Made by a program: the position numbers and the translations under genes. A stretch of DNA of 64,000 bases from Rusavskia elegans (Eukaryota; Ascomycota; Lecanoromycetes; Teloschistales; Teloschistaceae): contig SAUG01000137.1 in NCBI GenBank assembly GCA_011316305.1, positions 62,001-126,000 on the forward strand, read 5' to 3'. A model generated the notes under the pieces. That model was not told the origin of the DNA. It made no database searches and worked only from the letters and a program-made list of their open reading frames with translations. Shown one piece after another: positions 1 through 11,226 of the stretch. Numbering within the stretch: position 1 is the stretch's first letter; each line of letters begins with the position of its first letter.

Positions 1-64
1 GGGGAACGTTAGCCGTGAAATGTGGTGGAATGATGAATTCCTGGCTTGAGACCAGCACGGTGGA

Positions 65-364
65 TCAGCCATATGTGAATTTGCGGCCACGTAGAAGGGA
101 TTCAAGGATATGAGCAGTCTCATGAAAGGACTGTGAAGAAGGCTTCTTGGACTGTGAAGAAGGCTTCTTGGACTGTGAAAAAGGCTTCTGGACCGACATG
201 TTCCCGACACCTCGTCCTTCAACACAGCCATCGACGGCGAAGTAGTAACATGCCACGCAGGGCTGAGACCAACAGCGAAGCCCGACCGCTACAAAGCACG
301 CGAGCCCCAAGCTGCCGTTGCATTCGAACGATTGAAAGACGGCAAGCGACGTGACACCTTGCAT
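65..364 (-). CDS. possible small Cys-containing protein (weak)
   Basis: This is an uninterrupted 99-residue frame with a true ATG at 364. The first half holds six cysteines (residues about 15-47). The second half holds a Ser/Lys/Pro heptapeptide (SKKPSSQ) repeated because the DNA carries a 21 bp tandem repeat. There is no clear signal peptide and I recognise no family. The opposite strand is also open over 133-354, as expected over a tandem repeat of 3n length. It could be non-coding; only transcript or homology data would decide. Confidence 0.2.
   Translation of the reverse strand: MQGVTSLAVFQSFECNGSLGLACFVAVGLRCWSQPCVACYYFAVDGCVEGRGVGNMSVQKPFSQSKKPSSQSKKPSSQSFHETAHILESLLRGRKFTYG
128..190. 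repeat. 21 bp tandem repeat, three units
   Basis: Three head-to-tail units start at 128, 149 and 170 and share the core GGACTGTGAAGAAGGCTTCT. The third unit has a G-to-A change and a changed last base. The period is a multiple of three, so frames on both strands stay open across it. Confidence 0.9.
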
Positions 365-365
365 G

Positions 366-2429
366 GAATATGTCAGGTCAAGCGCGAGCGATCAAGATGA
401 ACTCGGAGCTTCTTGCTAGGTCGACGACCTATGTACCTTACGATCCTAAGGATCAAACTACCAAGCCAACGTTCAGTGGCCACAACAAAGCTCTCTGTAG
501 AGTGATAGTGTGAGATGCGCAGATACTGAAGTATGGGGAGGAGGAGTAAGGCGCAGCGGTCTAGATGGGCCTGGCTCACCGGGCAAATAGTTCAGTCGTG
601 TGTTGGACTGTTGAAGATTGCATGGCGGAAGGATAAGTATGTATCTATCCCTTCGCCTGCTAAAGATGGACTCCGGCCTAATGACCCTCTTGCGGTAAGT
701 AGAATCATTCGGACACTCTTAGCCTACCCCTTCGACTTGGCGGAGTGGGTATCCAATACCTCGACTGCCAGCCAAATTGGATACCCTACCAGTGTATAAG
801 ATGATAGCTTGGTGTCCGGATTCCTCTGCTCACAGCGAGCCCCTGAATCGGCGACCTTAGCAGGCGAAGGGCTACGCATCATCTCAGGAATCACGCTGAA
901 CCTCGTCGCCGCTGCCATAGCCCGTCTTGTTGGAAGTCGACATTGGGACGCCGTCCTCGGGTCGATATTTCTCTGAAGAGCCGTGACAAGCTGGTCCCAA
1001 GCAGCTGAATTGCGAAAGAGGACTGCTAAATATCAACAGCTCCGGTGAATACAGCGCAGAGTGCACAGTGTACTTCTAGCAAAAAAGTATGTAAAACGTG
1101 TCAATTGCAAAGAAGGAAGTCGATGATGTTGCTTTGTCGTTAGATTTAGAGGCGAGAGCCTTCAGCCTCACAGCCGAGCCCCCCGCTTGTTGCGGCTAAG
1201 GAACTCTACATCGACATTGTTTCGACTCCTAACAACCAATCAACTTTTCAACGAGCAGCACCTTCATCCAATCGCTTCACCAGCTTCGATGTGTCAAGCT
1301 ACTCAGCCTCGGGAACAGCACGCGGCACGCTCTATACGGTCTGTTGAAACCTCGTGAGCGGCCAGCAGACCCTTTCCGAGCACAGTGGGTATCCTGTATT
1401 CCTTGCCCCAGATCTCTCCTAAGAAACACCGTGGTACCTACCATCGATGAGGCTTAGACTCAGAGTATGGGTATACAGAGGGAGCCTCGATTAGCTGGCT
1501 AAGGAACCTTCAAAGATCGTGATATCTCTGGTGAGCGTTCCGACCACCGATTGCTAAAGTAATCCTGGCTTTCCCCGGTCACGGTCACGTTATCATTCTT
1601 TCATGTCTGCCTTGCTCAAGCGTCATTTCGTTCTATCCTGCGACCTGTGGATCGACAGAGGTCAATGTTCATCAGCCTTCGTGAAGACTGTGCTCATCCG
1701 TGCCTCCTTTATGCAGCGTCCCGATTGAGATTAGCTCACAATAGCCTATCTCCTTCGTCTCCCTTCATGGCCATTTTTGTTTCCGATTTTCTGCTCGACG
1801 TATCTTGCTGTTTGACTCAGCTCCGCCGAACATGGACAATCATCCGTTCGTGGCTTCAGAAGCTACTCGAGCCTAGTCGCGCACAGGATCAATCAGTCTT
1901 CACTCGCCCGTGACTCCAATCCGATCCATCTGCCACTACTCAACCACGCCTCGGGACCAAAGACTCATTGCCATGTCTATGACTCCTGGGCCTCGTCTCT
2001 TTCGCCTCAAATCGGCCGCGGCTTGCTAGCAGGATGAGTTATAGCGAATCACCGTCAGAAAGCCCTTCGCTGTCATGGCTTGGTCGTCAGTTCTACCGGT
2101 TCCTTCGCGGCTCAATCTTAAGCTGAGGCTTTGCTACCGGCCAATGGCATCTGCCAGACTGCACTGCGTCTCTGGAAACTCGCCATCGATGCGGTTCCTC
2201 CGTCATCCGAGTGGACGGTGACTGCGTTTGCCATTAAGCGCCGTGTAGGGGCTGAAGCTCGCCGTCTCCTGCCCAGGGGTTCGTTGCCTTGTTCGCAACA
2301 GCTGCCTGAGATGTTCAAAGCATTTAAGAGATTGGAAGTATCTCGAGACCAACATGTCTCCTTACATCCGTGGCCTTCGATCGATGTGTCCTATCCATGC
2401 ACTCCTTTCAGAAGCTTTCATTAGAAGAT
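366..2429. other. intergenic stretch with a foldback; no supported gene
   Basis: About 2 kb without a convincing gene. The open frames here are short, many begin at GTG or TTG rather than ATG, and none matches a family I know. The stretch holds the foldback at 650-870 and pyrimidine-rich sequence around 1,560-2,000 that could be promoter or 5' leader of the SWIM gene starting at 2430. Confidence 0.6.
650..870. repeat. imperfect palindrome / foldback element
   Basis: Two arms face each other. A perfect 15 bp outer pair lies at 650-664 and 856-870 (CCCTTCGCCTGCTAA and its reverse complement). A perfect 11 bp inner pair lies at 747-757 and 776-786 (GGGTATCCAAT and its reverse complement). A third matching segment (CGGACAC) lies between them on each arm. 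The arms have diverged elsewhere. This fits a decayed foldback or MITE-like insertion. Confidence 0.6.
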
Positions 2430-3925
2430 ATGCCTAGCACCCGGTCACAACGAGCTCGAGGGCGTGGCAGAGGTCGCGGTCGGGGGCGAGGAGGACCTAC
2501 TGGCTCCACAGGTAATACCGTTCCAACTAGACCTTTCCAAGGACACTCAGGTCTCGTCTACGAGTTGCAAGGCATGTCACCTCCCTCCGCAAATCAGGCC
2601 ACATCAGGCATTGCGGCAGATTTTGTCGTGGATCGAGTGCGGCGACACGAATCCGACCGCGGCGCCTACTTTGCCTTTCAAATGGATAGACCCGAAAGTG
2701 TACGGATCTTCGATCCTGCGGAGAGGGGACAGCACGTGGAATGCACCTGCGAAGAATTCCAGTCGAGTCAAGTGATCTGCATACATATCTACGTGAGTGC
2801 AATGCCTTTGCTATTGACAGAAGGTCACTGAGAATAATTCAGTGGCTGTTTGACGGGCTCAATGCTGTGCTCCGGACCCATAGAGCTCTTGGAACGCAGG
2901 TCATCAGCACTGGAGACGTCCTTACCCAAATTTCTGCATTGTATGGCCTGATCGGCTCACGATTATCGTCACTGCCTACTTTGCTTAGCGCGACGCGCGA
3001 CGAGATATCTTCAGACACGGATGATGCCACGGACGCAATCGGTAGCCCAGCTTTTTCCGATACTCGCGCGGAGCAAGTACGTGATATGCTCTCTGTATTC
3101 GACACGGCCGCCCTCCCTGAAGACTACGACCCAGGAAATGCCTCCACCCCAGCGGGCAACGAGCAGCAAAATCTTTACGTCCCGAACAACCTTCCCGCCA
3201 CCATTCACCAGATAGCTGTCCGGGATGAGAAGGTCTTTGAAAGCCTTCGCAATGTGATTACACACGACATCTGCGCCAACATCCACTTTTCCAAGCTGCG
3301 AACAAGAGCACGAGAAGCGTTTGCGAGACTCGACAGCTATATAGAAAACGGACCTTCAGAAGACGCGGAGACGGCTGATCAGGACATACCCAGGTGTGCA
3401 AAAACGCTCCGAATTATCGTCGATCAGATATGTCAATTTCGGGACTCTAGAGCATCCAGCGGGCCGTTGAGCGCACCTGTGAAACGGAGAGTAGCTGAAA
3501 CCCTCGTGGAAATTCTTCAGGAGGTGTGTAACCGGAACGAAGATGTCTACTACCGCATTGGCTGGGAAAGAGAGATGGTCGACGGAGAGCCTGACAGAAA
3601 TCGGAACCTATACGCATACCTGATTGATGATCCACCGCGGTCCAATTCATCAACGCCGAGTTGGATGAAGGAGACTTTCATTATCGACCGGCTTCGACAA
3701 ACGCCAGCCGACGAGTGGAGGCATCTAATCGAGAGGCTTACCAGCATCGTGGATCAAATCCGGGAGCGTATGGAAGACGAAGACGACCCACCCCTGGCAT
3801 ACACCAAACTCGAAAGAATGATTCAAGAGTACACTGCGGAGGCATTTGAGCCCAGCTCAAGTTCGGTGCAACGACGACCTACGCTTGGCAGCCACCGCCA
3901 GAGACAGCGAAGGCGTTTCGAATAG
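2430..3925 (+). CDS. SWIM zinc-finger protein
   Basis: Two exons, 2430-2792 and 2843-3925, give 481 residues. The 50 bp phase-0 intron has a GTGAGT donor and TTCAG acceptor. Joining them places a SWIM-type zinc motif C-x-C-x9-C-x-H at residues 105-119, followed by WLFDGL, the way fungal SWIM proteins continue after the last His. The ATG at 2430 was chosen because the frame upstream begins only with GTG; residues 2-24 form an Arg/Gly (RG) repeat after MPSTRSQ. The C-terminal 360 residues are acidic and helical with no family I can name. SWIM domains bind DNA or protein partners, so a nuclear role is likely but inferred. The next gene lies downstream on the opposite strand, end to end. Confidence 0.8.
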
Positions 3926-4229
3926 ATACCCGGTCATGTCGTGGGCTCAATCCAGATACTCGGGTCCGCAACCGAAACACAACGCGTGCGCTCCTTTCGG
4001 TACTGTGGTCAACAAAATGGCCATTTCTACATTCTTGCCTTTTGGCTTCCCAATTTCCCGACCTAATTGAGCTGGGCTGGACCCGTACGAATATGTAGAC
4101 CCAATTGTAATCATGTTCGGTAAAATTACTGTAGCAATAACATCATGAACCCGTCAAACCCGCGCTTCTGATGAGTCTCCTTCAATTCTTGGGTCTGGAT
4201 ACTGTTTCTTTTTCCTGTTCCCTGATGCA

Positions 4230-6034
4230 CTACTGCAAGTCGATGACAGCACGTCCGCTCAATTTCCCTTCTTTCATATCTTGGAATACCTAGGAAATCT
4301 CAATCGTCGACCACGTTAGGTTGCGAACTGCGACTTACATTAGGCAGCTTGTCAATCTTCTCAAGCCGGGATACAGTCTTGACCACGCCTACTGCTACGT
4401 CAAGGCTGTTCGCAAAGTGCAGGCTCAGTCTGGAACTTACCTCGAGCGGCAAAGTCAAGCACTTCGATGGCATCCTTCCGATTCCCAACGGCGGTGCTGG
4501 CAATGGTTATGCCCTTGAAGACCATCTTGGCTGGAAATGCATTTCCAATCGGCTCTGGCTCTCCCACAGGCATCCCAACGCATACAAGGGTGCCGCCGAA
4601 ACGAAGCATCTAACGAGGGGAGTCAACACGTCTGCATCAAGTCGACTAGTAGGCTCAAGATATGTTTAGGGAGTACAAAGGACTCAGATAGCGCTCGACG
4701 ATCGTACAGTATCTTACCACCCTCAAATCGAGGCAGACCAGGGTAAGATAGCTTCAGGAAATCCTTACGTCGATCGATTGGGCGTACGCCTTGTTGCTTG
4801 CGGTACATCTAATTGATGAGTGAGTTATTAACCTCGTCCCTGGGAATTTTAAATGGATGGATCTGATGCTTACACGATTACCGCACTGGCACCTAGCCCG
4901 TCAGCAGTCTTCACTACCTCTTCAGCGATAGACTTGTCGTCATGTTTCGTCACGTCGATGAAATGCTCCGCTCCACAATCTCGCACCAGCTTTTCTTTCG
5001 AGCCAGTGTCGATCCCAATGACACGCATGGCCATACCTCGGCTCGCCAGCTATATGACTTGTCAACAAGATCTCTCACGAGCTCTGTCCTTGCTTTGAAC
5101 CAAACAGACCTGCACCGCAATGTGTCCTTTGCAACGAGCTGGTTAGCGGAACCTAGTTCGTATGAGTGGAGACGTGTCAAAATACCTAAACCTCCTCCTG
5201 CACCGGATATTACCACCCATTGGCCCGACCTGGCTTGTGACCGCCGGAGAGCAGCGTAAGTCGTCACTCCGGCACAGAGCATTGGCTTGCACGCATCAGC
5301 TCGTTCCGGCCCTCCAACTGCATTGGTCCGAGAAGAAACACCTACTGCGGCGTCCTCAGATTTGAGGTTATCCGGAATCGGCGTCACATAATCGGCTTGT
5401 GAGGCTACATACTGTTGGAAGGTCCCTGGTCTTCAAAGCCCCCCATCGTCTCAGCTCCAAGCTGTTTACAACTCGCGGTTCGCAGCCCCTTACGTCCATA
5501 CAGGCAACCGAGCAGATGAAGGGCGGGAAAGGATCACTCACGTGTAATATCCACTAATCTTCCCCTTCTGACACTGCGCATCCGCGCCCTCCAAACAGGG
5601 CAAACAACTACCACACGTACCCGCCATCCATTTGATGCCCACTCGATCCCCAACCTTGACAGCAGCGTTCTCCGTAGCAGGCCCCATCTTGACAATGGTT
5701 CCAACACCTTCGTGGCCGCCGACTTGGCCCTTTTGGGTTGGGTAGGGGAGGGCGGCCCATGAGTTTTCCATGATGCCTAGGTCGCTGTGGCAGACGCCGG
5801 AGTGTGTCCTACCCAGCATGTAAGCTACCAAGCAACGACGACCTTTTGTTTTGCCAGGCCAGCAGAAAATCATGGGAAGCTCTTGACCGGAGAAACAGAA
5901 CTTTCGTACAGATGTATCAACACCTCGCCGGCTCCCGGGTCGGGTGTATCGAGCGTTTCCACCTTGGTGGACAGGGTGCCGGGAGCATCGTATACAGCTG
6001 CTTTGTATTGCTTGGGAATGTCTACGGCAGCCAT
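4230..6034 (-). CDS. zinc-dependent alcohol dehydrogenase (fungal ADH I type)
   Basis: NAD-dependent interconversion of primary alcohols and aldehydes, probably cytosolic. Ten exons on the minus strand: 6034-5910, 5808-5542, 5430-5346, 5285-5186, 5126-5110, 5049-4874, 4808-4769, 4609-4441, 4388-4339, 4289-4230. They join in frame to 362 residues, close to the usual 350. Catalytic zinc ligands are Cys48 (GVCHSD), His74 (GGHEG) and Cys163 (PMLCAG). The structural zinc site is Cys107, 110, 113 and 121. The nucleotide fold has GAGGGLG at 187-193 and Asp212 at the end of the second strand, which favours NAD over NADP. One exon is only 17 bp. All ten exons are open and every key residue is present, so the gene looks functional despite nine introns. 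Exact substrate cannot be told. Confidence 0.88.
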
Positions 6035-7667
6035 CGTCTATGTGTGGATGCGCAAGAGGAGACTTGCGAGGTATGGAAGTATTGCCGAGGGATTCGAGCT
6101 ACTACAGTATCTAGAGTTCCAGAAACAGATTACTTCTGGGCTATCAGAAAGATTCGCTCGGCATGCGAGAGGATGCTGTTTATGCTCTTACTGATTCCCT
6201 CGGTTGATGCTTACGTTCCCCTCAGATATTTACTTGCCGTGCGGGGAAATCGGACGTCATGGTTTGATGAATACCAGGAGGAGCAATTGGAAGCCATTTC
6301 TACCCTGTCCAGATCTGAATCGATGTCGACACAGAGGCAATATGCAGCTTGATTACGAATTTTCTTGCCTCAGCTTTCAGACTCCCTACATAACATCGTC
6401 ATAGTTATGCCTGCGGGTTATTAAAACGGGCGCGCCAAGCCTACGAACGGCTGACTAAGACGATCTTAGGGAGTCTGAGTTTACCGCTAAGGATTTCTGC
6501 CAGGTTAATTCTCCAAACTTTGTTTATGTTCGTTTTTTCTCGAGTTTTCTCTATTTCTTCTATCGTACTACGTAGTATAACAGAAGTAACTACGAAGTAA
6601 AGTAAGTTAAACCTCTATTACTATAAAAGTATTTTGATCTCGTAAAGTTTTCTCTTTAGTCTGTTTATCGCAATCTTAGCTGCTAAAGTTCTTTTTCTCT
6701 CGACGTTAAAAACGAGAATACGCACTCTTTCTCTAAAGAAAAAAAAGCCTCTCCGGGTCTAGGCCTAAGCTTTAGCTAGCGACGGAGCGAGAAATAGAGA
6801 TAGAAGCTTAAGATTTCGTCGAGATTCTCGAAAAAACGTCGAAAAAACGTCAAAAATCGAGTTTTTTCGACGTCAAAAGCCAGAAAAGCTGGAAAAGACG
6901 CGATAAGAGCCTCGATATTAGGAGACGGCCCTAGAGACGATAAAAATTTCGCGGCGAAAAAGGTTTAGTAGATTTAGATTCGTAGTTCAGTTAAATCTGT
7001 ATTCAACCGTTGGACGAAGAAAGCCTTTTTGGGAAGCTTTTTACGGGCTAGCTATATAGAGTTAGTACGTAGCCTTTTGTAGGGTACGATCTAATATGAC
7101 GCTAAAATTTTGGCGGAGCAGGTCTGAGGGCTGAGGCAAGAATTTTCTAGGTTGGGAAAGCGCATAAAAATTCCCCGCGGGTCGATTGCATGCCTATCCA
7201 TTGCTAGAGATTTCTAGACAATTCCACAACATGGGCCTATTGATACGAAACATCTCAAAAGGAATTTGAACCCACCCTTCCCAGACCAGGGGTATTCGTC
7301 TGCGATTGACAGGATTTATTAGTCATGAGATTAAGGGATAGTATCCCGCTTGCCGAGAATTGAGAACGCCCTCTGGGGGCTTTCAGACCTGCCTCTTACT
7401 TCTTCATATTCCAATATTTTGTTGGCTCAAAACGGTTGGACCCGTTCTAGTGAGCCCTGCATCATTACCGGCGCCCGTTCCGTTTCAGATGGAGCAATAC
7501 AGTCCATAGATATGAACCGACAAATTCGGTGGTGATGTATTTCATCAGGAAGGAGGGTTGGAAGATCACCAATTGTTCAGCCTTCAGACACCACACGAGC
7601 AACGAGGTTCCCCATGAGGTTCCAATCCGCTGCCGTCCGATGCAATTTCGCGAGATCTCAGAGGCAG
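6035..7667. other. intergenic stretch containing a RIP-like relic
   Basis: No supported gene. The flanks are ordinary. The middle, about 6430-7170, is a decayed repeat relic entered separately. Open frames at 6204-6404, 7350-7535 and 7529-7865 have no recognisable product, and those beyond 7668 are antisense to the small gene ending there. Confidence 0.6.
6430..7170. repeat. decayed, partly RIP-mutated repeat relic
   Basis: Base composition turns sharply AT-rich with runs of A and T, frequent TpA, few CpA or TpG and many surviving CpG, as in the large block beyond 34 kb. It contains a hairpin with 11 bp arms at 6838-6848 and 6861-6871 (GTCGAAAAAAC). No protein can be read in any frame. I cannot match it to a specific element in this window. 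Confidence 0.55.
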
Positions 7668-8431
7668 TCAGTCCATGTAGAAATCGCCCTTCAGAATCCT
7701 CTCTTGGAAATGATCAGGGACTCTGTCGGCTTTGGCAGGCGGCTTCGCAGGGATCTCGGCCGGTGGAGGGGCACCGGTGGCCGCGTGGCGCTCCCGAGTC
7801 GACACTACAGGGGCCGAGGTCGGAGGGTTGGTGATAGAGGACGATCTCTGAGCGCGGGACCTTAGCTGCTCCGACCAGTCGTAACCCTCGCCTGTGAAGC
7901 ACACGTGGGTCAGTCGACATTCCCTCGAGCAAGCATGGGCTAGCGGCATAAAATGCAAGAAGACAAACCTCCTCCTTTTACGGACGGGGCACTGGTTGAG
8001 ATGGTGGAAGATCTACCATTGGCATTCCCGGACCCAGCCCTCACATCCCGAAGTGCACGTGCCCCGGAACTCATCCGGCGAGCGAAGGGAGAATGTGGCG
8101 AGGTGGAGAAGGGAGCGGCGTCACCCTCTTCGATTGCGTTTTCGTCGACCGAGGTGTTATTGGATGCACCGCTCGAAAGACTGCCCTGACGAGCGCGGGC
8201 GAAGGCGTTTGCCTGGGTAGGAGAGCCTGATAGGCCTAAGGATGTGATGGACAAGCGACGTCGTTGCTGGGCCTGAGCATTGGCTGCAGCTGTGGCGATT
8301 GGGGTTGGGTAGGGTGCGGTGCCGCCATGGGTGTTCGCAGGTCCACGACCGAAGAGCTGACCAGGAGAAAAGGATGCTCGGCGAGCGGAGGGCGATGTAG
8401 GCGTCGGGGGTGGGGAGTTCTCGTTCGACAT
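7668..8431 (-). CDS. conserved fungal Ser/Pro-rich protein, unknown function
   Basis: Two exons, 8431-7969 and 7891-7668, with a 77 bp intron (donor GTTTGT, acceptor TTCACAG), give 228 residues. The start is the ATG for MSNENS; the frame upstream opens only at a TTG. The N-terminal two thirds are Ser/Pro/Ala-rich with basic phosphosite-like motifs such as RRRLSIT and RRASFS. After the splice the chain reads GEGYDWSEQLRSRA and ends HFQERILKGDFYMD. This start-to-end layout resembles a small protein I recall as conserved in filamentous fungi, but I know no assigned function. Confidence 0.72.
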
Positions 8432-9011
8432 CTCCAAGCCGACGATGAGGAATGAAGCAAAGAATAAGAGTTACGTGGGCAGTGTTTGGTGGGCTTGTGA
8501 CTGAATGGCAGCGAATGTAGTGATGAGGTATGGCGTAGGGAGGACCGGTACTCCACGGAAGGCCCGGTCCCCGAGGGATAAACGGATCGATCCCACGACT
8601 TGGGTGAGTGTGGACGGCAAGACGCGCACAGCAGATATCTTTGTTGGACGAAGTGTTGGCTGAAGCGGTGGATCAATGGTAACAATAAACCGACGGTTTC
8701 TGCAAGAGTCGTGTGCGTGTTAAGAGAGAGAACAAGGCTTCCCCGAATCTCAACGAGGGGCACTACGTATTGTTCTTGTCCGAAACAAGGATTCTGCGGG
8801 GGAGCCAAGCTTCGAGGGGGCCCGAGCTACTGTACTAGCGTGCTCCACTGGCTAAAGAAGGTAACTAATAACTTTAGAGCAGAACACGACAACGATACCG
8901 AGTAATATCATTTCGTTATTGATCCATCCTACTACATGTATGTCTCTTCCGAGTGATCATACGGCAGCTACCCAGAACAATCATAATTTGCGCAAACCCA
9001 AGGCAGGATCA
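8432..9011. other. intergenic, upstream of the 8431 gene
   Basis: This 580 bp stretch lies between the start of the minus-strand Ser-rich gene and the stop of PXR1. It contains pyrimidine-rich sequence on the minus strand and no gene I can support. The minus frame at 8236-8808 and plus frame at 8600-8905 have no recognisable content. Confidence 0.6.
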
Positions 9012-10085
9012 TCAGGCCCGTATCATTAAAATCTACCGTGCAAGTCAGCAGTGAAACAAAGAGATAGTAAAGCCACCCACCTCATTCAGCGCCTTCTGGT
9101 CCATCAAAGACATCTTCTTGTGCCGTATCGAACGTTGACGTCCGGCGTGCCTTCCATACCCACTTGTCATTTGAGGTGCCTGTGCCACACTCGCCATTCC
9201 TGCCTCGTCCTGTGCAATAACAGACGTTACCGTTTGAGGTACCCTACGTCTAAACGCCTTCAGTTCCCTTGCCGCAGTCTTCGCCGCCCTCCGAGACCTT
9301 CTCTGAGCCTTTCGCTCGGATCTTTGTATGCGCTCTTCTGTTTCGAGGGTACTGGAATCCATGATGATCGATCGCTCCACCTCACCAGCATTAGTGACGT
9401 CTCCGGTGAGCTCGGGTCGAGCATCTTTTGTCCCTTGAACCTCCAAAGATCTAAGTCCCAAGTTGTCCGAGCCGGTTGCTTCGTGTGCCGGTTTTCTCTT
9501 CTTGTTTCCTGCTTCTGCGCTCTTCCGGTCTTGAGTCCGGCTTGCCCTCGATTGGATGACGTTGGTTCTGAGACTCGACCCGTCGGCAGAAGTATCCTCT
9601 AGCTGCTGTAGCCTGTCTCCAATCAAAAGTCCAGCACTGACAAAATTATCAAATCCCCAACGCTTTCCAGCGTAGACGGCCGTTCGGGAGTCTACTCGAT
9701 TTCGATGTTCGGCTTGCAGCAGCTGGTTGTCCTTGCCGTTAAGCCGACCAAGAAGATCCTGCAGTCCATCTAACCCGGTGGTGGGACGGTCCTCGTCGAG
9801 GAAGCCATTCTTGGCTCCAAGTCCACGGTTATCATCTTTCACGGTGACCCTGACGTGAGACATGCTACCAGGGTTATTGGTATACGAGGCATTGCTAGCA
9901 CCGAGTGAAGATCCAGGCGTCCATCCTTGCGATAGCAATAATCTCTGGCCGAACCTTGATTCGGACCGGGTCCACGCAGTGTTGTTCGGGTCATGGGAGA
10001 TTTTTGCTCGCCTGAAGTCGTCATTGGAATTTGCACAGTAGCCTAGGGTTCACCCGACGTACTTTCGCGGCCCTGATAGACCCAT
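9012..10085 (-). CDS. PXR1: PXR1/GNO1-type G-patch protein
   Basis: Family role: PXR1 (PinX1 homologue) acts in the nucleolus in pre-rRNA and snoRNA maturation with the DEAH helicase Prp43, and inhibits telomerase. Three exons, 10085-10063, 10011-9081 and 9032-9012, give 324 residues. The first exon supplies MGLSGPRK and the next continues RAKISHDPNNTAW, the family's signature opening. The G-patch follows at about residues 25-75 (LSQGWTPGSSLGA ... RVTVKDDNRGLGAK). Basic Lys/Arg-rich stretches fill the C-terminal half. The last exon is only 21 bp and completes KALNEILMIRA, the conserved end of the family. The gene is divergent from the coiled-coil gene at 10362. Confidence 0.92.
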
Positions 10086-10361
10086 CAAATCCGGTAATGA
10101 GCAAGACGGGTATAGGAATTGTAGGGGAGATGTGAATGAATGACTGCACAATCTTTATGGGCCTCGCGGGCTTGCAAAAACTTTGTTCTGCCCACGCTCG
10201 GCTTACGAGTTACGACTAGCTAGCTCTTGGCAGTGAGGCACTCTCGGATCTACCTTGTCCGCTACTAGCCAATATCTCCTGGCATTGTGGGCTTTTCTCA
10301 CAGCGACCAAGGTACACTCTGTTTGCACGATTATATTAATGCTTCCAGTCAGGAGCGACTC
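10086..10361. promoter_or_regulatory. shared divergent promoter region
   Basis: These 276 bp separate the start codons of PXR1 (-) and the coiled-coil gene (+), so both promoters must lie in or near it. I see no clear TATA element. Shared use is inferred from spacing only. Confidence 0.45.
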
Positions 10362-10923
10362 ATGGCACCACGCAAGCGGTCTCCGAAGGTCACAATAACG
10401 GCAGAAAATTCGGCGTCTGAGGACGATGCAAATGGAACTTCTATGGACGATCCTCGTGGTTCCCAAGGCGCTGACGACCAAATTGTCAAGAACATGGCCA
10501 AGGCTTTGAAAGAATCCGTGAGCTCGCTTCCAGGAGTAACACGCCGATTTCCTTCACCTGACTTCCCATTAGACTAGACGGCGAAGGAAGGCACGAAGAG
10601 GCAAGATAGAACAAGACTATCACCTTGAGATGGGGCAGCTGGAAGCCTCCGTCACAGCCAATTTGAATGATATCTCAAACCAAGCGTAAGTAGACACTCT
10701 GTAATTATATGGTAAAGCCGCTTGCTGACGGATCGCCAGCTCCAAGCTTCAGCGAACTCGCCTGGAGACCTTGAGAGTTCTGCTGGAGAAGAGGGTTTTG
10801 GTCGAGACAGACATTTTGCAGAGTATCGCAAGACTCGACAAAGCTTTCGCAAACGCCAACCAAGAGCTCCAAACGGTATTGGCGACCAGACTGGGGAGCT
10901 ATAACGACGTCAAACCAGGCTGA
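10362..10923 (+). CDS. small coiled-coil protein, unknown
   Basis: Three exons, 10362-10517, 10573-10685 and 10740-10923, give 150 residues. Introns are 55 and 54 bp with GTGAGC/GTAAGT donors and a CTGAC branch site in the first. Residues 1-50 are polar with an acidic patch; residues 53-62 are a strongly basic run (TRRRRKARRG); the rest is a continuous charged helix with heptad-like leucines (about 70-140). This layout suits a nuclear, chromatin or kinetochore-type scaffold, but I do not recognise the family. All joins keep frame and no stop interrupts, so I believe the gene is real. Confidence 0.68.
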
Positions 10924-11226
10924 TAATAATGTTACTGTGAGATGATAGGAAGCGCTGGGTCCTCGGGTGGAAGTTCGGCTATAGTGGATCTACGAGTAGT
11001 GGCCCGTGCCCCTCTAACCTCACCTTGCTCACCCACCTAATAAACCTGGTATACGTCCTTGATAGAGAGGAGCATACATTCCGAAAGCTCAGAATCAAAG
11101 ACGTCGAATCTTGATCTCCCTTGATTCTCCAGCAAAGATGTACAGCCTGCATCGCTAGTTTCTCCGGTCGCCGAAGGACTGTACAGTGATTATGGGAGGG
11201 AGGAGGATCCGCCTGGGCTGACAGCC
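10924..11226. other. intergenic, upstream of the phosphoinositide phosphatase
   Basis: About 300 bp between two plus-strand genes. It presumably contains the terminator of one and the promoter of the next. No element stands out. Confidence 0.5.

Noticed and set aside
1647..1913. 88-codon plus-strand frame
   Set aside because: It begins at GTG, has no recognisable content and lies in pyrimidine-rich DNA.
2370..2429. N-terminal extension of the SWIM protein
   Set aside because: The frame opens at GTG rather than ATG; the ATG at 2430 starts the RG-rich N-terminus directly.
5787..6404. Overlapping plus-strand frames of 135 and 182 codons
   Set aside because: They are antisense to the first two exons of the alcohol dehydrogenase, whose catalytic motifs are clear on the minus strand.
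9051..9602. Plus-strand frame of 183 codons
   Set aside because: Antisense shadow of the long PXR1 exon.
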